NCBI RefSeq assembly: GCF_042477335.2
Contig: NC_091260.1
Coordinates: 47,945,001-48,009,000 of the forward strand
DNA length: 64,000 nt
Direction: 5' to 3'
Source of the DNA: Ovis canadensis
Lineage: Eukaryota; Chordata; Mammalia; Artiodactyla; Bovidae
The translations under genes were made by a program, and so were the position numbers. The notes beneath the pieces were generated by a model, which was not told the origin of the DNA, did not search any database, and saw only the letters and a program-made list of their open reading frames with translations. Of this stretch, positions 54,658-64,000 are shown one piece after another (position 1 is the first letter of the stretch; the number at the start of each line of letters is the position of its first letter).

Positions 54658-55015
54658 AACTGGGCACTGTTTTCACTTTGACTTCATATTTTCATTCTTT
54701 CTGGAGTTATTTTTCCACTCTTCTCCAGTAGCATATTGGGTACCTACTGATTTGGGGAGTTTATCTTTCAGAGTCATATCTTTTTGCCTTTTCATACTGT
54801 TCATGGGATTCTCAAGCAAGAATACTGAAGTGGTTTGCCATTTCCTTCTCCAGTAAACCATGTTTTGTCAGAACTCTCCACCATGACCCATCCATCTTGG
54901 GTGGCCCTACACAGCATGGCTCATAGTTTCATTGAGTTAGACAAGGCTGTGGTCCATGTGATCAGTTTGATTAGTTTTCTGTGACTATGGTTTTCATTCT
55001 GTCAGCCCTCTGAGA

Positions 55016-55237
55016 TAATGTAATATTTTCATCAAATATTATGAATGCAAATCACATCTTCTTCTAGGGTCTTTGTACATATCTATTGAGATTTTTGAAG
55101 TTCATTTAATAGATTTAGAGTTTCACCAACAATTGGATAATAGATTTGGCTGATATTACTGTGTTCTCAGTAATAACACAGTAAAAAACTGTTCTCAAAG
55201 ACATAATGACTATATAAGGATCTGTACCCATATAGTC
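55016..55237. other. Unclassified AT-rich sequence
   Basis: No repeat or gene recognised. Confidence 0.5.
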
Positions 55238-55437
55238 TTTTTTTGCAATTTTTAAAAATTTTGTTGATGCATAGTCAATTTACAATGTTGTGTTTAATTT
55301 CCGCTATACAACAAAGTGACTCAGTTATATACATATATATATATTCTTTGTCATATTCTCCTCCACCATGTTTTATCACAGGATAATTAATATAGTTCTT
55401 TGTATTATATGGTAGGACCTTGTTGTTTATACTTACA
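55238..55437 (-). mobile_element. L1 3' end fragment
   Basis: Reverse 3' UTR with 'AATTTACAATGTTGTGTTTAATTTC' and 'GACTCAGTTATATACATATATATATATTC' blocks. A Bov-tA lies directly after it. Confidence 0.82.
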
Positions 55438-55672
55438 TACTCTTATCTGAAAATGAAAGTGAAATTGCTCAGTCGTGTCTGACTCTTTGTGACCCCATGA
55501 ACTGTAGTCTATCAGGCTCCTCCATCCATGGGATTTTCCCAGGCAAGAATATTGGAGTGGGTTGTCATTTCCTTCTCCAGGGGATATTCCTGACCCAGGG
55601 ATTGAACCTGGGTCTCCCACACTGCAGGCAGATGCTTTATCTTCTGAGCCACCAGGGAAGCTTACTCTTATC
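55438..55672 (-). mobile_element. Bov-tA SINE with target duplication
   Basis: A complete reverse copy with B-box equivalent GGGATTGAACCTGGG. TACTCTTATC flanks it at 55438-55447 and 55663-55672. It inserted at the edge of the L1 3' end. Confidence 0.93.
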
Positions 55673-56092
55673 CGAGGGTGGTCATTTTTTCCATAAGTTT
55701 AATAATAGTACTTTTGTGATGCTGTTCCTTGACAGAATTATTCCCTGTGTTCTCTGCTAAGTAATCTGTATACAACTCATCCAATCCAGCATTCAGGCCT
55801 TAAAATTGATATGGTCTTGCATTTTATATTGTGTATTCTGTTATACTCATATCACTTCTCATATATTTGAAATCATTGTTTAGGGAAATACTATGAAGTC
55901 AAGTATTTACTATGAAATAAAACTTCAAGGACTCCTATGTGCTCAACAGTATGCCCATAACAGTAACAATTTGCATCTTCAACTTCTTGACTACAAATTT
56001 GTTGACTGGAAACACATATTCATGGCACTAGGAAGCAAGTGGAGTTAAGTCACAAATTCTGAAAGTATATTTTTGTGTGCAAGAAGATACAG
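55673..56092. other. Unclassified sequence
   Basis: No recognised repeat or gene. Confidence 0.5.
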
Positions 56093-56106
56093 AAGTGATC
56101 CATTTC
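56093..56106 (+). repeat. Target-site duplication, left copy (L1)
   Basis: AAGTGATCCATTTC is repeated exactly at 56873-56886. Confidence 0.95.
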
Positions 56107-56872
56107 TTTTTTTTTTTTTTTAATTTTAGTTTTTTATTTTTTAAATTTTAAAATCTTTAATTCTTACATGCATTCCCAAACATGAACCCCCCTCCCACCA
56201 CCCTCCCCATAACAACTTTCTGGGTCATCCCCATGCACCAGCCCCAAGCATGCTGCATCCTGCGTCAGACATAGACTGGCGATTCAAATCACATGATAGT
56301 ATACATGTTAGAATGTCATTCTCCCAAATCATCCCACCCTCTCCCTCTCCCTCTGAGTCCAAAAGTCCGTTATACACATCTGTGTCTCTTTCCCTGTCTT
56401 GCATACAGGGTCGTCATTGCCATCTTCCTAAATTCCATATATATGTGTTAGTATACTGTATTGGTGTTTTTCTTTCTGGCTTACTTCACTCTGTATAATC
56501 GGCTCCAGTTTCATCCATCTCATCAGAACTGATTCAAATGAATTCTTTTTAACGGCTGAGTAATACTCCATTGTGTATGTGTACCACAGCTTTCTTATCC
56601 ATTCATCTGCTGATGGACATCTAGGTTGTTTCCATGTCCTGGCTATTATAAACAGTGCTGCAATGAACATTGGGGTACATGTGTCTCTTTCAATTCTGGT
56701 TTCCTCGGTGTGTATGCCCAGCAGTGGGATTGCTGGGTCATAAGGTAGTTCTATTTGCAATTTTTTAAGGAATCTCCACACCGTTCTCCATAGTGGCTGT
56801 ACTAGTTTGCATTCCCACCAACAGTGTAGGAGGGTTCCCTTTTCTCCACACCCTCTCCAGCATTTATTGCTT
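56107..56872 (-). mobile_element. Young L1, 0.77 kb, 5'-truncated
   Basis: It belongs to the same subfamily as the copy at 40.7 kb, with the T-rich tail, 3' UTR and ORF2 C-terminus in the same order and only scattered differences. The right junction CATTTC/AATAA fits L1 endonuclease. It lies between 14-bp exact duplications. Confidence 0.95.
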
Positions 56873-56895
56873 AAGTGATCCATTTCAATAATCAA
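56428..56895 (-). pseudogene. L1 ORF2 C-terminal fragment, open to natural stop
   Basis: After a few flank-encoded residues (MIIEMDHLS) the frame carries the cysteine-rich [18 protein letters not shown] motif. It continues with the same C-terminus as the copy at 41,051-41,614, ending in ILTHIYGI. The host flank supplies the start codon by chance. There is no endonuclease or RT, so it is inert. Confidence 0.92.
56873..56886 (+). repeat. Target-site duplication, right copy (L1)
   Basis: Exact copy of AAGTGATCCATTTC. Confidence 0.95.
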
Positions 56896-57369
56896 ATGTT
56901 AGTTGAAGAAACTCAATTTCAGAGAAGCAAAGTGAATTGCTAGAGATCACCCAATCCATTATTAATAGAATCGAGATGAGAACAAATATATTCTTTTTTT
57001 TTGCCTTTGATATTTTTTAAATTTAAATTTTTTATTGAAGGATAATTGCTTTACAGAACTTCATTGTTTTCTGTCAAACCTCAACATAATTCAGCCATAG
57101 GTATACATATATCCCCTCCCTTTTGAACCTCCCTCCCATCTCCCTCCCCATCCCACCTCTCTAGGTTGATACAGAGCTCCTGTTTGAGTTTCCTGAGCCA
57201 TACAGCAAATTCCTGTTGGCTATCTATTTTACATATGGTAATGTAAGTTTCGATGCTACTCTTTCCATACATTTCACTCTCTCCTCCCCTCTCCCCATGT
57301 CCATAATTTTATTCTTTATGTCTGTTTCTCCATTGCTTCCCTGTAAATAAGTTCTTCAGAACTGTTTTT

Positions 57370-57618
57370 CTAGATTCCGAGTATGTATGTTAATGTTAAA
57401 ATACCATATCTATCTTTCTCTTTCTGACTCACTTCACTCTGTATAATAGGTTCTAGGTTCATCCACCTGATCAGAACTGACTTAAATGTGATCCTTTTTA
57501 TGACTGAGTAATATTCCATTGTGCATATGTACCACAACTTCTTTATCCATTCATCTGTTAATGGAAATCTAGGTTGCTTCCATGTTCTAGCCATTGTAAA
57601 TAGTGCTGCAATGAACAA
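57370..57618 (-). pseudogene. L1 ORF2 C-terminus of the long copy
   Basis: It reads [31 protein letters not shown], followed by [33 protein letters not shown] and the final ILGI. Compared with the young copies there are many substitutions, in keeping with age. Confidence 0.85.
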
Positions 57619-58825
57619 GGGGATACATGTGTCTTTTTCAAACCTGGCTTCCTCAAGGTATATGCCTAGGAGTGGGATTGTTGGATCATATGGTGGTTTT
57701 ATTCCTAGTTTTTAAAGGAATCTCCATACCATCTTCCATAGTGACTGTATCAATCTACATTCCCACCAACAGTGCAAGAGCATTCCCTTTTCTCCACACC
57801 CCGTCCAGCACTTATTGTTTGTCAACTTTCTGATGGCCATTCTGACTGGTGTGAGGTGATATTTCATTGTGATTTTGATTTGCATTTCTTAAATGATGAG
57901 CAATGTTGAGCATATTTTCATGAGTTTGTTAGCCATCTGTATGTCTTCTTTGGAGAAATGTCTGTTTAGGTCCTTTTCCCCCTTTTTTATCGGGTTGTTT
58001 GTTTTGCTGGTATTGAGTTGTATGACCTGCTGGTATATTTTGGAAATTAATTCTTTGCCAGTTGTTTCATTTGCTATTATTTTCTCCCATTCTGAGGGTT
58101 ATCTTTTCATCTTGCTTATAGTTTCCTTTCCTGTGAAAAAGCTTTTAAGTTTAATCAGGTCCCACTTATTTACTTTTGTTTTTATTTCCATTACTCTAAG
58201 AGTGGGTCATAGAGGATCTTGCTTTGATTTATGTCATCAAGTTTTCTGCCTATGTTTTCCTCTAGGAGTTTTATAGTTTCTGGTCTTACATTTAGGTCTT
58301 TATTCCATTTTGAGTTTATCTTTATATATGGTGTTAGGAAGTGTTCTTAATTTCATTCTTTTACATGTAGCTTTCCAATTTTCCCAGCACCATTTATTGA
58401 AGAGGCTGTCTTTGCCCCTTGTATATTCTTGTTTCCTTTGTCAAAAATAAGGTACCTGCAGGTGCATGGATTTATTTCTGTGCTTTCTATCTTGTTCCAT
58501 TGGTCTATATTTCTGTTTTTGTGCCAGTACCATACTGTCTTGATGATTGTAGAATTATAGTATAATCTGAAGTCAGGAAGGTTGATTCCTCCAGCTCCAT
58601 TCTTCTTTCTCAAGACTTTTTTGGCTATTCAGGGTCTTTTGTGTTTCCATATGAATTGTGAAACTTTTTGTTCTGGTTCTGTGAAAACTGTCATTGGTAA
58701 TTTGATAGGGATCGCATTATATCCATAGATTGTGTTTAGTAGTATAGTCATTTTCACAATATTGATTCTTCCTACCCAGGAACATGGAATATCTCTCCAT
58801 CTGTTTATGTCATCTTTGATTTCTT

Positions 58826-59074
58826 TCAACTGTGTCTTATAATTTTCTGTGTACAGTTCTTTTGTCTCCTAGGTAAGCTTATTCCTAGATATTTAATTTT
58901 TTGTTGCAATGGTGAATGGGACTGATTTCTTAATTTCTCCTTCTGATTTTTCATTGTTAGTACATAGAAATGCAAGTGATTTCTGTGATTGATTTCTACA
59001 ACTTTGCTAAATTCACTGATTAACTCTAGTAATTTTCTGATACTATCTTTAGGGTTTTCTATGTACAGTATCAT
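58826..59074 (-). pseudogene. L1 ORF2 RT piece starting at the FADDM box
   Basis: The frame starts at the methionine of the (F/S)ADDM box and reads MILYIENPKDSIRKLLELISEFSKV. The two aspartates lie just upstream in sequence, but a frameshift separates them from the preceding frame (which ends in SKALTVCR). The later part matches the region before the RT thumb. Confidence 0.85.
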
Positions 59075-59075
59075 G

Positions 59076-59582
59076 TCATCTGCAGACAGTGAGAGCTTTA
59101 CTTCTTCTTTTCTGATATAGATACATTTTATTTCTTTTTCTACTCTGATTGTTGTAGCTAGGACTCCCAGAACTATGTTGGATAATAGTGGTGAAAGGGG
59201 ACACTGTTGTCTTATTCCTGAACTTAGGAGAAAGATTTTTTAGTTTCTCAACATTGAGAATAATGTTTGCTGTAGGCTTATCATATATGGCTTTTACTAT
59301 GATGAGGTAGTTTCCTTCTATTCCCATTTTTTGAAGGGTTTTAATCATAAATTTGTGCTGAATTTTGTCAAAGGCTTTTTCTGCATCTATTGAGATGATC
59401 ATATGGTTTTTATCTTTCAATTTGTTAATATGATGTATCACATTGATTGACTCATGTATATTGAAGAATCCTTGCACTCCTGGAATAAACCCAACTTGAT
59501 CATGGTGTATGAACTTTTTGATGTGCTGCTGAATTCTGTTTGCTAAAATTTTGTTGAGAATTTTTGCATCTATGTTCATCAT
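59076..59582 (-). pseudogene. L1 ORF2 RT palm remnant (168 codons)
   Basis: It holds [62 protein letters not shown] (first catalytic aspartate) and [30 protein letters not shown]. It runs out of frame before the ADD box. These are diagnostic L1 RT blocks. Confidence 0.9.
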
Positions 59583-60468
59583 GATATTGTCCTGTAGTTT
59601 TCTTTTTTTGTATTTTCTTTGTCAGGTTTTGGTATCAGGGTGATGATGGCCTCATAGAATGAGTTTGGAAGTGTTCCTTCCTCTGCAATTTTTGAAAGAG
59701 TTTTGGAAGAATAGGCACTATCTTTTGTCTAAATGTTTGATAGAATTCACCTGTGAAGTCATCTGGTCCTGGGCTTTTGTTTTCTGGGAGACTTTTGATC
59801 ACAGCTTCAGTTTCAGTGCTTATAATTAGGTTGTTCATAATTTCTATTTCTTCCTGGTTCAGTCTTGGAAGATTGAAATTTTCTAAGAATCTGTTCATTT
59901 CTTCCAGATTATCCATTTTATTGCCATTTAGTTGTTCATAATAGTCTCTTATAATCCTTTGTATTTCTGCATTTTCTTTTGTAACCTCTCCTTTTTCATT
60001 TCTAATATTCTTGATTTGATTCTTCTCTCTTTTTCTTGACGAGTCTGGCTAAAGGTTTGTTAATTTTGTTTATCTTCTCAAAGAATCAGCTTTTAGCTTG
60101 ATTGATCTTTACTATTGTTTCTTTCATTTCTTTTTCATTTATTTCTGCTCAGACCTTTATGATTTCTTTCCTTCTCCTAATTTTTTTTCCTTCCTTCTCC
60201 AGTTGTTTTAGGTTTAAAGTTAGGTTGTCTATTTGATGTTTTTCTTGTTTCTTGAGGTAGGATTGTATTGCTATAAACTTCCCTCTTAGAGCTGCTTTTG
60301 CTGCATCCAATAGTTTTTGAGTTGTCTTGTTTTCATTGTCATTTGTTTCCAGAAATTTTTTAGTTTCTGTTTTTATTTCTTCAGTAACCTGTTGGTTATT
60401 TAGAAATGTGTTGTTTAATCTCCATGTGTTTGTGTTTCTTACAGTTTTTTTTTTCTTCTAATTGATAT

Positions 60469-60939
60469 CTAGTCTCTTAGCATTGTGGTCTGAGAAGATG
60501 CTTGATAAGATTTCAATTTCTTAAATTTACTGAGGTTTGATTTGTGACCCAAGATGTGCTCTATCCTGGAGAATGTTCCATGGGCACTTGAGAAGAAGGT
60601 GTATTCTTTTGCATTTGGATGGAATGTCCTGAAGGTATCAATGAGATCCATCTCATTTAATGTATCATTTAAGACTTGTGTTTCCTTATTAATTTTCTGT
60701 TTTGATGATCTGTCCATTGATGTGAGTGGGGTGTTAAAGTCTCCTACTATTATTGTGTTACTGTCAATTTCTCCCTTTATGTCTGTTAGTGTTTGTCTTA
60801 TGTATTGATGTGCTCCTATATTGGGTGCATAGACATTTACAATTGTTATGTCTTCCTCTTGGATTGATCCCTTGATCATTAGGCAGTATCCTTCCTTATC
60901 TCCTGTAATCTTTATTTTAAGGTCTATTTTGTCTAACAT
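60469..60939 (-). pseudogene. L1 ORF2 endonuclease remnant (156 codons)
   Basis: It contains the middle and end of the L1 endonuclease: ITIVNVYAPN, TIIVGDFNTPLTSMDRS with the active-site D and N, and YTFFSSAHGTFSRIEHILGHK. The last replaces the usual SRIDHILG, so the aspartate of this motif is changed to glutamate. The N-terminal part is in another frame. Confidence 0.9.
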
Positions 60940-61446
60940 GAGGATTGAGGATTGCTACTCCAGCTTTCTTTTGCTTCCCATTTGCATGGAATATATTTTC
61001 CCATCCTCTCACTATAAGTCTATATGTGTCTTGAGGTCTACAGTGGGTTTCTTGTAGACAGCATATATATGGGTCTTATTTTTGTATCCATTCAGCCAGT
61101 CTGTATCTTTAGATTAGAGCCTTTAATTCATTTATACTTAAAGTAATTATTGATATATATATATTCCTATTGCCATTTTCTTAGTTGTTTGGGGTTGATT
61201 TTGTAAATCTTTTTTCTTCTACTGTATTTCTTGACTATATAAGTCCCTTTAACATTTGTTGTAAAGCTGGTTTGATGGTACTGAATTCTCTTAACTTATA
61301 CTTGTCTGAAAAGCTTTTGATTTCTCTGTCAATTTTGAATGAGATCCTTGTTGGGTACAGTAATATATGGTTATAGGTTTTTCCCTTTCAGTACTTTAAA
61401 TATATCCTGCCATTCCCTTCTGGCCTGCAGAGTTTCTGCTGAAAGG

Positions 61447-61716
61447 TCAGCTGTTAAGTATATGGGGTTTCCCTTGTATGTTACTTGTTACTTCATCCTT
61501 GCTGCTTTTAAGTTTGTGTGTGTATGTGTGTTTAGTCTTTGTTAGTTTGATTAGGAGGTGTCTTGGTGTGTTTCTTCTTGGGTTTATCTTGTATAAACTC
61601 TTGCGCCTCTTGGCACAAGAGAGGACTCTTTGTGCCTCTTGGATTTGATTGACTATTTCCTTTTCCATGTTGGGAAAATTTTCAACTATAATCTCTTCAA
61701 AAATTTTCTCATACAT
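61447..61716 (-). pseudogene. L1 ORF1 remnant (RNA-binding C-terminal part)
   Basis: MEKEIVNQIQEAQRV and INPRRNTPRHLLIKLTKTKH match the L1 ORF1p RNA-binding region. ORF1p forms trimers that coat L1 RNA. The frame is short and ends early; further ORF1 pieces lie in other frames on both sides. Confidence 0.85.
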
Positions 61717-62456
61717 TTTGTTTTTCTCTTCTTTTTCTGGGACCTCTATTATTCAAATGTTGATGCATTTGATATTGTCCCAGAGGTGTCTGGGACTGTC
61801 CTTAGCCTTTTCATTCTTTTTACTTTATTCTGCTCTTCAGAAGTTATTTCCACCATTTATCTTCCAGCTTACTGATTCGTTCTTCTGCTTCAGATATTTT
61901 GCTATTGATTCCTTCTACAGTATTTAATTTCAGTAATTGTGTTGTTTATCTCTGCATGTTTATTCTTTAATTCTTCTAGGTCTTTGTTAATTGATTCTTG
62001 CATTTTCTCCATTTTGTTTTCAAGGTTTTTGATCATCTTTACTATCATTATTCTGAATTCTTTTTCAGGTAGTTTGCCTATTTCCTCTTCATTTATTTGG
62101 ACTTCTGTGTTTCTAGTTTATTCCTTCATTTGTGTAGTATTTCTTTGCGTTTTCATTATTATTATTATTTTTAACGTATTGTGTTTGAGGTCTCCTTTTC
62201 CCGGGCTTCAAGGTTGAATTCTTTCTTCCTTTTGGTTTCTGCCCTCTAATTTCGGTCCAGTGATTTTTGTAAGCTTGTTATAGGGTGAGATTTGTGCTGA
62301 GTTTTTGCTTGTTTATTTGTTTTTCCTCTGATGGGCAAGGCTGAGTGAGGTGGTAATCCTGTCTGCTGATGATTGGGTTTGTATTTTTGTTGTGTTCATT
62401 GTTTAGTTGGGATGCCCTGCACAGGATGCTATTGGTGGTTGGGTGATGCCGGGTCT

Positions 62457-62495
62457 TGTATTACAGTGGTCTCCTTTGTATTACAGTGGTCTCCT
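62457..62495. repeat. Two tandem copies of a 20-bp unit in L1 5' region
   Basis: TGTATTACAGTGGTCTCCTT is followed at once by TGTATTACAGTGGTCTCCT. It is a local duplication in the 5' UTR part of the long L1. Confidence 0.9.
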
Positions 62496-62700
62496 ATTTG
62501 ATACCCCCTACGGTTAGTTCCTTGGTAGTCCAGGGTCTCGGATTCAGTACTCCCATTCCAAAGGACCAGGGCTTGATCTCCTAGCCTGGGCACACCTGTC
62601 AGCGGTATCTTATTCTGCTTTACCGTTGCCACCTCTAGCTCCTCCACCATCTCTCTTTGCCTCACTTTTCTCTGAAGTGGCAAAAGTGGGTTAGAGTAGT

Positions 62701-63081
62701 ACCTGGTTGTTGGTTGAAAGCATTGGTTGAGGATTAAGTGAGGTTATCCACACAAAGCTCTTAAGACAGTTTTTCTAAACAGCAAGGACTCAAAACTGCT
62801 AGTTCTTTTGAATAGTATCTGTATAATCTTTGAGGCTCACTCTTTCTCTGGGATCAACAAATGTATTCTGAACTGACAGTTATAGCCCTTTTTCCCAATG
62901 CCATACTTAGTCCATCCAGTATTTAGGACTGACTGTATGAACTCAGCTATCCCTCCCCCTTTCTCAGCTTACTCAGTTGAAAACATAAACAAAATTTCTG
63001 CCTCACTTCAACTTTGCAGTGCTACTTATTAAAGAGAATATTAGATTCAAGTTGTAATAGCTAATTTTTTTGATCATTTAC
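62701..63081. other. Unclassified sequence
   Basis: No recognised repeat or gene. Confidence 0.5.
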
Positions 63082-63319
63082 CATGAGTCTGACAGGCTTC
63101 TCAAGTGGCTCAGTGGTAAAAAACCTGCTTATCAAAGCAGGAGATGTAGCTCAGTCCCTGGGTTGGGAGATCCTCTGGAGAAGGAAATGGCAACCCACTC
63201 CAGTATTCTTGCCTGGAAAATTCCATAGACAGAAGAGCCAAGTGGGCTACAGCCTATGGGGTTGCAAAAAAGTAGGACACAACTTAGCAACCAAACAACA
63301 GCAGCAAAACATGAGTCTG
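63082..63319 (+). mobile_element. Bov-tA SINE with target duplication
   Basis: The head is diverged (GGCTTCTCAAGTGGCTCAGTGG), with B-box-like CTCAGTCCCTGG. The body and a short CAGCAGC tail follow. CATGAGTCTG flanks it at 63082-63091 and 63310-63319. Confidence 0.92.
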
Positions 63320-63344
63320 GCATCATGGCTGAATTTTTAGTGAT

Positions 63345-64000
63345 AATTTTTTAGATTGTGATAAAATAAACATAACATGAAATTTATTATCTTAACCACT
63401 TTGAAGTGTGCAGTTCAGTAGTGTTAAATGCATTCATTTTGTTGTACAGTCAGTCTCTAGGGCTCTTTAATTTTGCAAACCTCAAATTCCATTTCCATTA
63501 AACAATAGCTTCCCATTCCTTGATCCTCTGAATCGCTGGCAACCAACCATTTACTTCTGTCTTTATAATTTTGTCTACTCTATGTACTTCATATAAATAG
63601 AATTACAGTATTCATCTTTTTGTCACTGGCCTATTTAACTTCACATAATATCCTCAGAGTTGATCAGTGTTGTAACATGTGTCAGAGTTTTCTTCCTTTC
63701 TAAGGCTAAATAACAGTCCTTTGTAAATAGATACCACAATTGTGTTTATCTATTCATCCATAGGGTTTAAAAAAATTCAAACACAATTGAGCAGCTGAGT
63801 ACACATGCATGCAGTAATCCATGCATGAACAGTTTGGCTGCTTCTGTTAATACCTTTTGGCTCCTGTGAGAAACGCTGCTATGAACATGATGTAAATTTA
63901 TCTCTTCTAGACTTTGATTTTAGTTCTTTGGGGTTATGCCCAAAAGTGGAATTGCTCAGTTATATGGCAATTGTATTTTATATATTTTAAAGAATGATCA
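63345..64000 (-). mobile_element. Ancient L1 (L1M type) 3' end, runs off the window
   Basis: The reverse blocks 'GATAAAATAAACATAACATGAAATTTATTATCTTAACC', 'AAGTGTGCAGTTCAGTAGTGTTAAATGCATTCA' and 'CCATTAAACAATAGCTTCCCATTCC' match well-known old L1 3' UTR sequence. They are followed by 'GCTGCTATGAACATGATGTAAATTTATCTC' of the ORF2 end. The copy is complete at its 3' end and continues beyond the window. Confidence 0.88.

Larger units (their letters stand above)
53480..55015 (-). mobile_element. BovB copy B, 5' part with endonuclease and 5' UTR
   Basis: It continues the element from 51507 and reaches the BovB 5' end. In reverse it has the linker, the whole APE-type endonuclease (53954-54657) and the upstream untranslated region with the Bov-A-like block near 54,801-54,853. 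A T run at about 53,926-53,942 replaces part of the coding sequence. This is the only BovB in the window with a clear 5' region. Confidence 0.9.
57000..62700 (-). mobile_element. Nearly full-length L1 (5.7 kb), decayed
   Basis: Read on the minus strand, the parts appear in normal order: 5' UTR-like sequence (about 62,700-62,220), ORF1 (about 62,200-61,250), ORF2 with endonuclease (about 61,100-60,470), RT (about 60,000-58,800) and C-terminus (to 57,370), then the 3' UTR with its polypurine tract near 57,115-57,155. Many single-base changes break the frames, but no large internal deletion is obvious. It is the only L1 in the window with all parts. Confidence 0.9.

Overview
This window is ordinary, repeat-dense nuclear DNA from a ruminant (cattle, sheep, goat, deer or a relative). 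I place it from repeats typical of that group: many BovB (RTE-type) LINE copies ending in the AACTG/CAGTT tail, tRNA-headed Bov-tA and dimeric BOV-A2 SINEs with AGC tails, one CHR-2-type cetartiodactyl SINE, and artiodactyl-type L1 elements. No host protein-coding gene, rRNA, tRNA or CRISPR array can be supported. Every long reading frame with a recognisable product is a piece of a retroelement. By rough addition, BovB makes up about 17 kb, L1 about 15 kb and SINEs 5-6 kb. Ancient MIR, L2 and an ERVL-like retroviral remnant add a little more, and the rest is AT-rich sequence I cannot classify.

Layout. 1-1.2 kb: BovB piece on an old L1. 2.4-7.5 kb: BovB and SINE insertions plus an L1 3' end. 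7.9-12.7 kb: a 2.8 kb BovB (minus), an old L1 (minus) and a BovB (plus) split by a BOV-A2. 12.8-17.8 kb: mostly unclassified, with a MIR, a three-part SINE array inside one target duplication, and a CHR-2 SINE. 17.8-20 kb: BovB, several SINEs, a MIR split by two dated insertions, and a mariner-type hairpin. 20-25.8 kb: quiet, mostly unclassified. 25.8-29 kb: two BovB copies in tandem orientation. 29.4-31.3 kb: L2 remnants cut by a young L1. 32.5-35 kb: BovB, MIR and a twin-primed (5'-inverted) L1. 36-40 kb: BOV-A2 with a (GCT)15 tail, BovB, old L1 and SINEs. 40-40.7 kb: a small non-repeat island. 40.7-43.4 kb: a young L1 and a second 5'-inverted L1 inside an older L1. 43.5-45.9 kb: SINEs and an ERVL-like pol remnant. 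47.5-55 kb: an old L1, a dinucleotide microsatellite and a nested, partly head-to-head BovB cluster, which holds the longest open frame (440 aa reverse transcriptase). 55.2-64 kb: SINEs, a young L1, a nearly full-length but decayed L1, and an old L1 3' end.

The genes seen here are the machinery of mobile DNA: BovB endonuclease and reverse transcriptase, and L1 ORF1 and ORF2. From established knowledge, L1 copies itself by nicking at TTTT/AA and priming on the nick. Bov-tA and BOV-A2 SINEs share sequence with BovB and are thought to borrow its enzymes. All copies here look dead, by stops, frameshifts, truncation or inversion. The most informative signals are insertion histories that can be read exactly from target-site duplications, a miRNA-like mariner hairpin, an intact-looking BovB reverse transcriptase segment, and pairs of closely similar BovB copies in inverted orientation. 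I found no convincing new biological system.
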